Positions 31,325 through 39,313 of a DNA stretch of 64,000 nt are shown piece by piece (within the stretch, counting starts at the first letter, position 1; each line of letters begins with the position of its first letter). The DNA comes from Lysobacter oculi (GTDB taxonomy: Bacteria; Pseudomonadota; Gammaproteobacteria; Xanthomonadales; Xanthomonadaceae), in the NCBI RefSeq assembly GCF_003293695.1, contig NZ_CP029556.1, positions 506,001 through 570,000 of the forward strand. The letters are read 5' to 3'. The notes under the pieces were generated by a model. The model had not been told where the DNA came from. It did not search any database and saw only the letters and a list, made by a program, of their open reading frames with translations. A program made the position numbers and the translations under genes.

Positions 31325-31432
31325 GCCTAACGCCTGAGTTAAGCCGGAGCGCTTTGCGGCCGCGGCGTTGTGACAATTTACAGAACAACTCCGCGGCCGC
31401 GAAGCGATCTCGGCTTGAACGAATTGTTAGAC
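31325..31432 (-). repeat. attC of the APH cassette (108 bp)
   Basis: Cores GCCTAAC and GTTAGAC; the centre has GCGGCCGCGG/CCGCGGCCGC arms around a GACAATTTACAG loop, unlike the other sites. Confidence 0.9.
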
Positions 31433-31437
31433 CGCGC

Positions 31438-32232
31438 TTAGAAGAACTCATCCAAGATCCGGTAGTACTCAATCTTAGCTATGTTCGGATTTGGCTCTCC
31501 ATACTCGATGAAGAACTGGTTAGTGAGTTCTGGTCCAAATACCGCGTCAATGTTTCTCGATGCAAGCGCCAGGTCTTGATACTTATCGGCAAGCCCGACC
31601 CGACCGCAGTCTATGAAGCCGACGAAGGCATTACCTTGGAAGATGAAGTTCTCGGGACAGGCGTCGCCATGTGTGACTACCAGCTGCTCCGCTCCAGGCA
31701 TTTGTATAAAAAGTTGCTCGTAAACATCCCGCGCCAGCATGCCTTGCCTTGCGTGATCAAAGTCCTCCTCATCAACTAACCCGGCTTCCAAACGGCCCGA
31801 AGCCAGCTTCAGTCGCAGGTGGAGCCTTTCGTCGAATGGGCAATCGTCAGGCGAGATCGAATGGAGGTCGCGTAACGCTCGTGCCATCTCTGCAACAACA
31901 ATAACTGGATCTGCATCTGCGGCGTCAGCGGCATTGTGGCCAATCAATGCTTTTGTCAACAGGATGGTGACAGTTGAAGTCGAGACATATGAGATCACTT
32001 CCGGTACGAGAGCTCGTGTTCTGAGCCATCTAGTGCGCTGATGCTCTTGATGAATTTCTTGAGCAGAAGATCCGGAGGCGTACTTTAGATACGCGGTATT
32101 GCGATCAGGAAATAGAACTCGAATCACTCGAGCATCTGACTGACCATACTCAACTTCTTCAAAAGTGCATTCATCCAACAAGGGTGAAAGCAAATTCTTT
32201 AGTTCAGATACTTCGTCGAGGGCGACTGTCAT
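31438..32232 (-). CDS. Cassette 4: aminoglycoside O-phosphotransferase, APH(3')-like
   Basis: 264 residues, the usual APH(3') length. The catalytic segment VVTHGDACPENFIF has the HGDxxxxN Brenner-type motif with catalytic Asp, followed by GFIDCGRVGLADKYQDLALA (metal-binding Asp and the GRxGxAD signature). The N-terminal ATP lobe has TAYLKYASG with the candidate Lys. These enzymes phosphorylate the 3'-OH of kanamycin and neomycin with ATP. The stop is 6 bases from the attC. It is clearly within the family but not an allele I recognise, so spectrum is unknown. Confidence 0.85.
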   Translation of the reverse strand: MTVALDEVSELKNLLSPLLDECTFEEVEYGQSDARVIRVLFPDRNTAYLKYASGSSAQEIHQEHQRTRWLRTRALVPEVISYVSTSTVTILLTKALIGHNAADAADADPVIVVAEMARALRDLHSISPDDCPFDERLHLRLKLASGRLEAGLVDEEDFDHARQGMLARDVYEQLFIQMPGAEQLVVTHGDACPENFIFQGNAFVGFIDCGRVGLADKYQDLALASRNIDAVFGPELTNQFFIEYGEPNPNIAKIEYYRILDEFF

Positions 32233-32236
32233 AGCG

Positions 32237-32348
32237 GTCTAACGCCTGGAGTTAAGCCGCGGTGCGTAGTGGCAAGCGGCGGGTTAGGCTGCAAGCCTAC
32301 CCGCAAGCGCGGCCACGAAGCAACGTCGGCTTGAACGACCTGTTAGGC
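32237..32348 (-). repeat. attC of cassette 3 (112 bp)
   Basis: Cores GTCTAAC and GTTAGGC; centre includes GCGGGTTAGGCTGCAAGCCTACCCGC, a hairpin with a second internal GTTAGGC-like core. Confidence 0.85.
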
Positions 32349-32600
32349 GCTGATGACGCTGTTCCCCGTTCACCGCGCGATGCTGGCCGCGCTTGCTGCC
32401 GACGCAGAGTCTGAAGGAACGCGCGACTACAAAAGCGCTGCAAGCTCGCGTCCAAGCGCGCTTGACCGCAGCGCAGCAACGCTTTTGTAGCAGGTCGCGC
32501 TCAATTCAGTCGATTGCTCTTGATCCGGAATTGCCGTGGGCAAACCCTCACGGCTTTCGCTGTGGCTGTTTAATGAGAGGCCGAGATAATCGGCACTGCA
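32349..32600 (-). other. Cassette 3: no clear gene; contains a long nested hairpin (32421-32500)
   Basis: No frame has convincing coding character. An 80-base imperfect palindrome is present. The outer arms GCGCGAC/GTCGCGC and TACAAAAGCG/CGCTTTTGTA pair. Inside them GCTG/CAGC, CAAG/CTTG and CGCG/CGCG stack around a TCCAAG loop. A structured RNA or a recombination hairpin is possible. The remaining ~170 bases show nothing I can name. Confidence 0.5.
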
Positions 32601-32709
32601 GCCTAACGCCTGAGTTAAGCCGCGCTGCGTAGTGGCACGGCGTTGTGCTAGAAGCTAGCACAAAAAGGCCTTGCCACGAAGCAGCGTCGGCTTGAACGAA
32701 TTGTTAGGG
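32601..32709 (-). repeat. attC of cassette 2 (109 bp)
   Basis: Cores GCCTAAC and GTTAGGG; GTAGTGGCACGGCG-type centre with one extra A in the loop. Confidence 0.9.
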
Positions 32710-33075
32710 CGCAAGACGTTTAGACCCGCACGCCCACATGACAAGAATACCCGCGACCGCTAACGCCGCCGCTGGTAAGCGCCACAATGATATGTGTGGC
32801 AAAGACGGGATTCCGGTCACAAAGAGACCAACTCCCGCACCTGCCAAAGTAACAGCGCCGACGAGCCGTATCGTGTTAGGCGAGCGAACCGTTGATGGAG
32901 CAGTCAGAAAAAGCATGCCAAGAATTGCACGTGCTACTACGCTCATTGGCCAAGCAGGAGGGCTTTGTAGCCAGCCAACCAGGGAACGAAATTGCTCAGG
33001 AGCCGCAATTCCAACTACGCCTTCAACCGCGAGTAGCGCCCCGGCAGTAAGAACTATGGATCGCGGCATCCTCAC
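32704..33075 (-). CDS. Cassette 2: small membrane protein
   Basis: 123 residues with four hydrophobic segments: SIVLTAGALLAVEGVVGIA, MSVVARAILGMLFLTA, IRLVGAVTLAGAGVGLFVTG and LPAAALAVAGILVMWAC. Inner-membrane protein of unknown function. The stop is within the attC core. GC content is nearer to the chromosome than most cassettes here. Confidence 0.65.
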   Translation of the reverse strand: MRMPRSIVLTAGALLAVEGVVGIAAPEQFRSLVGWLQSPPAWPMSVVARAILGMLFLTAPSTVRSPNTIRLVGAVTLAGAGVGLFVTGIPSLPHISLWRLPAAALAVAGILVMWACGSKRLAP

Positions 33076-33082
33076 TTCTGCG

Positions 33083-33190
33083 CCCTAACGCCTGAGTTAA
33101 GCCGCGCTGCGTAGTGGCACGGCGTTGTGCTAGAAGCTAGCACAAAAGGCCGGGCCACGAAGCGGCGTCGGCTTGAACGAATTGTTAGAC
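33083..33190 (-). repeat. attC of cassette 1 (108 bp)
   Basis: Cores CCCTAAC and GTTAGAC; GTAGTGGCACGGCG-type centre. Confidence 0.9.
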
Positions 33191-33442
33191 CGGCGAGCGT
33201 GTGCATTGCAGTCTTGAATTCTCGTGCTTTTCCGCATCGCGGCGGCCTTTGCCGTTGTGCAGCTAAAGATCGCATTGACCCGGTCTAGCGTCCGGAACCG
33301 CGAGCGAAGAGGCGGGCGCGAACATTGTCGAGTGCGATGATCTGTGGTTTGGGCTTTTGGCTCTGCACGTGCGAAGCAGGTGCGCATTAGAGCGGTGCGA
33401 TTTATCGCTCTGCGGCATTAAACCGTTGACCTATCAACGCCG
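33191..33442 (-). other. Cassette 1: attI-proximal cassette without a convincing gene
   Basis: 252 bases between the attI core and the first attC. The longest minus-strand frame (85 codons from 33387) runs through the attC instead of ending at it and is rich in Arg/Ser/Thr, so it looks non-coding. Being first in the array, this cassette could carry a promoter or regulatory RNA for those behind it; I see no clear promoter. Confidence 0.45.
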
Positions 33443-33449
33443 GTCTAAC
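33443..33449 (-). other. attI core site (GTTAGAC)
   Basis: Seven-base core on the minus strand marking the junction between the first cassette and the intI side; no attC left half follows on the intI side. The adjacent AT-rich stretch 33453-33467 is probably part of attI. Confidence 0.7.
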
Positions 33450-33639
33450 GCCTAATATATTTTAAATGGACGGGATAGCGCAGCAGCGACGATCCACCTA
33501 TCGCACTGAATCCTATCCGACGCCGGGAGTTTTCCCTAAATTTCGTTCCATCTCAAGATGTGATGCTCCGCGTTATGCGTCATGGAGCGGATGTAATGGA
33601 ATTGGGACCCAAAAGCAGGGCTGTAACCATCAGGTATCC

Positions 33640-33784
33640 GTCTCGTAGTGCTACGGGTGCCGGCGTTTTGAAGGAAGACGAAGAGGATTACGGCGCCGCT
33701 CCTCCCGGATCTTTGAGCAAGACAGGCCGTTCGCCTGTGAGGGCCCCGGAGGCTGCAGGGTCACCTCCAGGCCGGAAGGCCACG
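33640..33784 (+). promoter_or_regulatory. Structured leader in front of intI
   Basis: Four hairpins can be drawn in the 145 bases before the intI ATG: GGTGCCG/CGGCGCC around 33655-33700; ACAGGC-CGTTC-GCCTGT near 33730-33747; GGAGG/CCTCC near 33755-33772; and GGCC-GGAA-GGCC directly before the start (about 33772-33783). The frame is open upstream to 33560 but the sequence does not look like integrase. This may be a regulatory 5' leader or part of attI. Confidence 0.4.
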
Positions 33785-34822
33785 ATGAACGCACAAAGTG
33801 GAGCCGACTTCCTCCCCGCCCGCAACGCAGATCACGGCCGGTTGATGCGCGAAGCCGAGGAATTCCAAACCGGTCTCCTCGATCAGGTACGTGCCCGCCT
33901 GCACGCGCTGCACTACAGCAAGCGCACCGAGCAGGCCTATGTCGGGTGGATACGCCGGTTCGTCATCGCCAATGGGCGTCGGCATCCGCGGCATCTGGGG
34001 GGTGACGAGGTCGAGGCCTATCTCACGCGGCTGGCGTCGAAGGCCCAGGTTTCCGCATCGACCCAGAACCAGGCGTTGGCGGCGCTGCTGTTCCTCTATC
34101 GCGACATCCTCAAGCAGGACCTGCCGTGGATGGACAAGATCGTGCGGGCCAAGCGTTCGCGGCGCATCCCGGTGGTGCTGTCGATGGACGAGCTGCAGCG
34201 CCTGTTGATGATGATGGATGGCCAGCCGTGGTTGATGGCGGCGCTGATGTACGGCACCGGTATGCGCTTGATGGAGTGCGTGCGCCTGCGCATCAAGGAT
34301 GTGGATTTCGATCGCAAGGAAATCCTGGTGCGCGATGGCAAGGGTGCGAAGGATCGTCGCGTGCCCTTGCCGCAGAAGCTGCGTGAGCCGCTGGAGCACG
34401 CCATCGAGCGCGCGCGCTTGCTGCATGCGCATGATCTGGCGCGCGGACTGGGCCGGGTGTGGTTGCCGATGGCGTTGGCGCGGAAGTATCTCAACGCCGA
34501 TCGCGAGCTCGGTTGGCAGTACGTGTTTCCGGCGGCCAAGCCGTCGCGCGATCCGGCTTCGGGGATGGTGCGGCGTCATCACGTGGACGAGGGGATCTTG
34601 CAACGCGCGGTGAAGAATGCGCGCACCAGGGCCGGGATCCTCAAGCCCGCGACCTGCCACACCTTGCGCCATTCCTTCGCGACGCATCTGCTCGAAGCCG
34701 GGCACGACATCCGTACTGTGCAGGAACTGCTCGGCCACAAGGACCTGTCGACCACGCAGATCTACACGCACGTCCTTGGGCGTGGGGCGGGTGGCATCCT
34801 CAGTCCCTTCGACCGGCTCTGA
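33785..34822 (+). CDS. intI: Integron integrase
   Basis: 345 residues from the ATG at 33785 (NAQSGADFLPARN); the frame is open further upstream, but family members start near here. Tyrosine recombinase with N-terminal SAM-like domain (YSKRTEQAYVGWIRRFV) and catalytic domain: GTGMRLMECVRLR (Arg), TCHTLRHSFATHLL (HxxR), LLGHKDLSTT (His) and IYTHVL (Tyr). The IntI-specific insert is present (NADRELGWQYVFPA, then RRHHVDEGILQRAVKNA). It recombines attC with attI as folded single strands. Divergent from the cassettes, and its 3' end faces mfd. Confidence 0.95.
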   Translation: MNAQSGADFLPARNADHGRLMREAEEFQTGLLDQVRARLHALHYSKRTEQAYVGWIRRFVIANGRRHPRHLGGDEVEAYLTRLASKAQVSASTQNQALAALLFLYRDILKQDLPWMDKIVRAKRSRRIPVVLSMDELQRLLMMMDGQPWLMAALMYGTGMRLMECVRLRIKDVDFDRKEILVRDGKGAKDRRVPLPQKLREPLEHAIERARLLHAHDLARGLGRVWLPMALARKYLNADRELGWQYVFPAAKPSRDPASGMVRRHHVDEGILQRAVKNARTRAGILKPATCHTLRHSFATHLLEAGHDIRTVQELLGHKDLSTTQIYTHVLGRGAGGILSPFDRL

Positions 34823-37800
34823 TCAGGACGAAATCTTCAGCAGCGCGAACACGCCACGCGCGAGTTGCATGCGCGAAGCGACATCCGGCAGATCCAGGTT
34901 GTTGAGCCGCAACTTGTCGCCGCCATCCATCTGGTAGCGCTTGGGCTGGCTCTGGATCATACGGATGATCGCCATCGGGTCGATGTCGGGTTGGGCGACG
35001 AACTGCAGCCGGCCGTTCTTCTCGCCGATTTCCAGCTTGCGGATGCCGAGCGCGGTCGCTTCCTGCTTGAGTTCGGCGATGGCGAACAGGTTCTTCGTCG
35101 CGTCGGGCAGCAGGCCGAAGCGGTCGATCATCTCCACCTGCAGTTCGCGCAGGGCATCGACGTCGCGGGCGGCGCTGATGCGCTTGTAAAGCGTGAGCCG
35201 CGTGTGGACGTCGGGCAGGTAATCGTCGGGGATCAGCGCCGGCGCGTGCAGCTCGACTTCGGCACCACGCTGCGACTGGCCATCGGCATCGGGCAGCTTG
35301 CCCTGCCTGATCGACTTGACCGCGCGTTCCAGCAGCTCGGTATAGAGCGAGAAACCGACTTCGGTCATCTGCCCGCTCTGTTCCTCGCCGAGCAGTTCGC
35401 CGGCACCGCGGATCTCCAGATCATGGGTGGCGAGGGTGAAGCCGGCGCCGAGTTCGTCCATCGAACTGATTGCGTCCAGCCGCTTCCGCGCATCCTCGGT
35501 GATCGAGCGGCGGTCGGGGATGACGAGGTAGGCGTAGGCGCGATGGTGCGAGCGGCCGACGCGTCCGCGCAGCTGGTGCAGCTGGGCCAGGCCGAATTTG
35601 TCAGCGCGGTTGATGATGATGGTGTTGGCGTTGGGGATGTCGATGCCGGATTCGATGATGGTCGATGCCAGCAGCACGTTGTAGCGCTGGCGGTGGAAGT
35701 CGAGCATCACCTGTTCCAGCTCGCGCTCGGGCATCTGGCCGTGGGCGATGCCGATGCGTGCCTCGGGCACCATCTCTTCCAGCTCGCGCTTCATCCGCAC
35801 GATGCTTTCAAGGTCGTTGTGCAGGAAGTAGAGCTGGCCGCCGCGCGAGAGTTCGCGCTGGAAGGCTTCGCGCAGCAAGGCGCCATCCCACGGGGTGACG
35901 AAGGTCTGCACCGCGAGGCGGTTGGCCGGCGGCGTGGCGATGATCGAGAGATCGCGCAGGCCGGCCATCGCCATGTTCAAGGTGCGCGGGATCGGCGTGG
36001 CGGTGAGCGTGAGCAGGTGCACGTTGGCGCGCAGCGCTTTCAGCGCTTCCTTGTGGCGCACGCCGAAGCGTTGTTCCTCGTCGACGATGACCAGGCCGAG
36101 GTCCTTGAAGCGCACGTCGGGCTGCAGCAGCTTGTGGGTACCGACGATGACGTCGATCTCGCCGCGCTCGACTTTCTCCAATGCCGCGAGCGTGTCCTTC
36201 TTCGACTTGAAGCGCGACAGCACTTCCACCTTCAATGGCCAGTCGGCGAAGCGGTCGCGAAGCGTGCGGTAATGCTGCTCGGCGAGCAACGTGGTCGGCA
36301 CCAGCACGGCGACCTGCTTGCCGGCGGTGGCGGTGACGAAGGCGGCGCGCACGGCGACCTCGGTCTTGCCGAAGCCGACATCGCCGCAGACCACGCGGTC
36401 CATCGGTTGCGATGACGACAGGTCGCGGATGACGGCTTCGATCGCCGCGTGCTGGTCCGGCGTTTCCTCGAACGGGAAGCTGGCGGCGAAGGGCTCGTAC
36501 ATCGCGCGGTCGACATCGATGGCGATGCCGGCGCGGGCGCGTCGCTTGGCCTGGATTTCCAGCAGTTCGGCGGCGACATCGCGGACCTTCTCGGCGGCCT
36601 TCTTCTTCGCCTTGGTCCATTGCTCGCCGCCGAGCGAATGCAGCGGCGCGGTCTCGGGCGACGCGCCGGAGTAGCGCGACACCAGTTGCAGCTGCGCGAC
36701 CGGCACGTACAGGCGGTCGCCCTTGGCGTATTCGATGTCGAGGTACTCGCCCTTCTCGCCGCCGGCTTCGAGCGTGATCAGGCCGCGGTAGCGACCGACG
36801 CCGTGATCCTCGTGGACGATCGGCGCGCCTTCGGTGAGTTCACCGAGGTCGCGGATGATCGCTTCCGGCTCGCGGCCGGCGCGCTTGCGGCGGCGTGGCT
36901 GCGCGGCGCGTTCGGGGAAGAGCTGGCGTTCGGTGAGGATGGCGCGCAGCGGCACATCGGTGGCGAAGCCGTCATCGAGCGGGGCGACGGTGATGGCGAA
37001 GGTGTCGGCGGCGTCATCCAGCGCGGGCGCCACCTGCGGCTTGAGTGCGGCGGCGGAGAGCACTTCCAGCAGCGCCTCGCGGCGGCCGGCGGATTCGGCG
37101 GCGATGACCACCTGGCCCCCGAAGCTGCGCAGGAACGACTTCAGCGCGGAAGCCGGTTCCGCGTGGTGCTCGGCCAGCGGCAGGTTGGGCACCGCCTGCA
37201 CGCCGAGCATCGACGCATCGCCATGTCGCGGGTGGCCGCTGCCGCAGACTTCGACACGCTGGCCTTCGTTGAGGCGTTCGCGCAGCGCGACCGGCGTCAG
37301 GTAGAGCGCATCGGGCGGCAGCAGCGGGCGTTCGGGATCGTGGCGGCGCTGCTCGTAGCGCTCGCCGGTCTGCAGCCAGAACTTGTCGGCGGCCTCGTTG
37401 ACGCCTTCGCAGAGCAGCGGCAGGGCGCGCTCGGGCAGGTAGTCGAACAGGGTCGCGGTGCGCTGGCCGTTGCGGTCGGGCGCGAAGAACAGCGGCAGCC
37501 AGGCTTCGATGCCGGCCGGCGCGTGGCCGTTCTTCAGGTCCTGGTAGAGGGCGGAGCGGCGGGTGTCGATGCCGGCGTCGTCGCGCAGCGCGGCCATCGC
37601 CCGTTCGCGCGAGGCCTCGTCCATCGGCACTTCGCGGCCGGGCAGCAGGCGGACGGCATCGACGCGTTCGCCGGAGCGCTGGCTTTCCGGATCGAAGGCG
37701 CGGATCGAGTCGATTTCCTCATCGAACAGTTCGATGCGGTAAGGCGTGTCGGTGCCCATCGGATAGACGTCGAGCAGCCCGCCGCGCACCGCGAAATCGC

Positions 37801-38302
37801 CGGGGTCGAGCACCTGCGGCAAGTTGCGGTAGCCGGCGGACTCCAGCCGCCGCTTCTCGGCATCGAAATCCAGCCGTGCGCCGGTGCGGTAGTCGAAGCT
37901 GCCACCGACCACGTGCGAGACCGGCGCCAGCCGCTGCAGCAGGGTCTGCACCGGCACGATGACGATGCCGCGGCGTTGCGCGGGCAGGGCGTGGAGCGTG
38001 GCCAGCCGCTGCGAGACGATGTCCGGATGCGGGCTGAAACTGTCGTAGGGCAGGGTTTCCCAGTCCGGGAAGGGCAGCAGCGGCAGCGCGGGCGTGGCGC
38101 CGAGCAGGGTGCGGAGGTCGGATTCCAGCTGGTGCGCCTGCGGGCTGTCGGCCGCGACCACCAGCAGCGGGCCGTCATGCGCGCGGGCCGCTTGCAGGAT
38201 GGCCCAGGCCAGGCCGGAACGGGTGCCGGGCGCACGCCACCAGGCGCGGGCATGGCCGGCGCGGGGCAGGAAGGGGCGGAAATCGGGGGTGGGCAACGAC
38301 AT
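34823..38302 (-). CDS. mfd: Transcription-repair coupling factor Mfd
   Basis: 1159 residues, full length for Mfd. A UvrB-like N-terminal module (LPLLPFPDWETLPYDSFSPH) is followed by the RNA-polymerase-interacting CarD-like domain near residue 480 (HEDHGVGRYRGL, YVPVAQLQLVSRYSG). The superfamily 2 helicase core has CGDVGFGKTEVAVRAAF and VDEEQRFGVRHKE, then motif VI (QLRGRVGRSHHRAYAYL), and a C-terminal TRCF domain. It removes stalled RNA polymerase at lesions and recruits UvrA. It ends one base after intI in opposite orientation, so the integron sits directly downstream of mfd. Confidence 0.97.
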   Translation of the reverse strand: MSLPTPDFRPFLPRAGHARAWWRAPGTRSGLAWAILQAARAHDGPLLVVAADSPQAHQLESDLRTLLGATPALPLLPFPDWETLPYDSFSPHPDIVSQRLATLHALPAQRRGIVIVPVQTLLQRLAPVSHVVGGSFDYRTGARLDFDAEKRRLESAGYRNLPQVLDPGDFAVRGGLLDVYPMGTDTPYRIELFDEEIDSIRAFDPESQRSGERVDAVRLLPGREVPMDEASRERAMAALRDDAGIDTRRSALYQDLKNGHAPAGIEAWLPLFFAPDRNGQRTATLFDYLPERALPLLCEGVNEAADKFWLQTGERYEQRRHDPERPLLPPDALYLTPVALRERLNEGQRVEVCGSGHPRHGDASMLGVQAVPNLPLAEHHAEPASALKSFLRSFGGQVVIAAESAGRREALLEVLSAAALKPQVAPALDDAADTFAITVAPLDDGFATDVPLRAILTERQLFPERAAQPRRRKRAGREPEAIIRDLGELTEGAPIVHEDHGVGRYRGLITLEAGGEKGEYLDIEYAKGDRLYVPVAQLQLVSRYSGASPETAPLHSLGGEQWTKAKKKAAEKVRDVAAELLEIQAKRRARAGIAIDVDRAMYEPFAASFPFEETPDQHAAIEAVIRDLSSSQPMDRVVCGDVGFGKTEVAVRAAFVTATAGKQVAVLVPTTLLAEQHYRTLRDRFADWPLKVEVLSRFKSKKDTLAALEKVERGEIDVIVGTHKLLQPDVRFKDLGLVIVDEEQRFGVRHKEALKALRANVHLLTLTATPIPRTLNMAMAGLRDLSIIATPPANRLAVQTFVTPWDGALLREAFQRELSRGGQLYFLHNDLESIVRMKRELEEMVPEARIGIAHGQMPERELEQVMLDFHRQRYNVLLASTIIESGIDIPNANTIIINRADKFGLAQLHQLRGRVGRSHHRAYAYLVIPDRRSITEDARKRLDAISSMDELGAGFTLATHDLEIRGAGELLGEEQSGQMTEVGFSLYTELLERAVKSIRQGKLPDADGQSQRGAEVELHAPALIPDDYLPDVHTRLTLYKRISAARDVDALRELQVEMIDRFGLLPDATKNLFAIAELKQEATALGIRKLEIGEKNGRLQFVAQPDIDPMAIIRMIQSQPKRYQMDGGDKLRLNNLDLPDVASRMQLARGVFALLKISS

Positions 38303-38335
38303 GAGCCGCCCAGTTTAAAGCAGCGACCGGATGGC

Positions 38336-38905
38336 TCAGGCCTCGGTGTCTTCGTCCGGGTGTTTCTCGCGCAGGTCCAGCATCACCCGGAACAGGCCCG
38401 GCGTGTCCTGGTCCTGCTGGCGGATGAAGCCCAGGGATTCGCAGAGCGAGAGCATCGGCTGGTTCTGGTCGAGTACGTCGCCGAAGAGCCGTTCGACCTT
38501 CTGGCCGCGGGCCCAGCGCACCAGGCGCAGGATCAGGTGGCGGCCCAGGCCCATGGCGCGGATGTATTTGCTGACAAGGATCGAGAATTCGGCATCCGAC
38601 GTCCCTTCGATCAGGAAGACGCGGCCGACCGCGCCGATCAGCGCTTCGCCGGCCGGATAGGGTTCGGCTGCGACCAGCGCGAATTCGGTGCGCGGATCGG
38701 GGTGGGTGAGGCGTTCGACTTCCTCGTCGGAGAGCTCCTGCACGGTGTGCAGGTAGCGGTTGCGGATCTCGTCCGGCTCCAGCAGCACGAATGAGGCCTG
38801 CAGCGGCGCGGCGTCCTCGGGGCGGATCGGTCGGATCAGCACCTCGCGGCCATTGGCCAGCTGGATGGATTCATGCCAGGGGGGGAGTCGATTACGGGCA
38901 ACCAT
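38336..38905 (-). CDS. GNAT family N-acetyltransferase
   Basis: 189 residues. GNAT fold: REVLIRPIRPEDAAPLQ (beta1/alpha1), FALVAAEPYPAGEALIGAVGR (beta2-3), and the acetyl-CoA loop FSILVSKYIRAMGLGRHLILRLVRWA (R/QxxGxG). It resembles the GNAT domains of protein lysine acetyltransferases (Pat type) but lacks the large CoA-ligase part. It lies 33 bases upstream of mfd on the same strand and could be co-transcribed. Substrate unknown. Confidence 0.8.
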   Translation of the reverse strand: MVARNRLPPWHESIQLANGREVLIRPIRPEDAAPLQASFVLLEPDEIRNRYLHTVQELSDEEVERLTHPDPRTEFALVAAEPYPAGEALIGAVGRVFLIEGTSDAEFSILVSKYIRAMGLGRHLILRLVRWARGQKVERLFGDVLDQNQPMLSLCESLGFIRQQDQDTPGLFRVMLDLREKHPDEDTEA

Positions 38906-38946
38906 GCATTTATCCTGCCACGAAATCCGTGAACAGGGCGTTGCAC

Positions 38947-39292
38947 ATGACCGCCGCGAAACTGCGCAAGGCCCTGCTGGCGTGATCCGGCGTGACCGAA
39001 GACATTAAATGGCCATGACCGGGTCTGGTAGATGGGCGGCAAGATGCTCTGCGTGTTGCCCGACGATGCCAGCACCGGCCCGTGCTTCAAGGTGCCGGAC
39101 GAGGACTTCCTCGCCCTGACCCACCGCCCCGGGATCAAGCCGGCACCCTACCTGGCCCGGGCCCGCTGGGTGTTGCTGAACGACCTGAAGGCCCTGCCGG
39201 ACGCCGAGCTGATGGCCGCCATCCGCACCAGTTACGCATTAATCAAGGCCAAGCTGCCGAAGAAGACCCAGCGCGACATCGACAGCGCCTGA
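38947..39292 (+). pseudogene. MmcQ/YjbR-family gene, decayed
   Basis: From the ATG at 38947 the frame reads TAAKLRKALLA and then meets TGA. The following codons in that frame give SGVTEDIKW, a YjbR hallmark, and again a stop. After a frame change near 39013 the sequence continues MGGKMLCVLP, FKVPDEDFLAL and KAKLPKKTQRDI to the normal C-terminus. An 86-codon frame from 39032 could still be translated but lacks the N-terminal third. Two lesions make sequencing error less likely. YjbR proteins have a CyaY-like fold with unclear function. Confidence 0.7.
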
Positions 39293-39313
39293 CCGCGTTT
39301 GGGTGGATGACGG

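Larger units (their letters stand above)
24131..34822 (-). mobile_element. Chromosomal integron: intI, attI and 18-cassette array
   Basis: intI on the + strand at the right edge, an attI core near 33443, then cassettes read leftward on the minus strand, each ending in an attC. Seventeen complete attC sites share a conserved right half (GTTAGxx core plus CGGCTTAA and TCAGGC) and left half (GTTCAAGCCGA), with variable centres. Cassette genes usually stop inside or within a few bases of the attC. GC content is clearly lower than that of the chromosome. The outermost cassette is interrupted by the prophage; the array presumably continues left of it. Confidence 0.95.

Noticed and set aside
24161..33190. 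Regularly spaced repeats considered as CRISPR
   Set aside because: The repeats are imperfect palindromic attC sites with variable centres, separated by gene-sized segments, and an integron integrase is adjacent.
33426..33458. TTGACC...TAATAT as the intI promoter
   Set aside because: The spacing of about 21 bases is too long for a confident sigma-70 call.
33560..33784. Extended N-terminus of the integrase
   Set aside because: The frame is open, but the sequence has no integrase similarity, several hairpins and the family start is at about 33785.
34865..36415. 516-codon + strand frame opposite mfd
   Set aside because: Shadow frame of GC-rich codons; the minus strand encodes full-length Mfd with all motifs.
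38906..38946. Shared promoter between the GNAT and YjbR genes
   Set aside because: Only 41 bases, and no recognisable -35/-10 pair on either strand.
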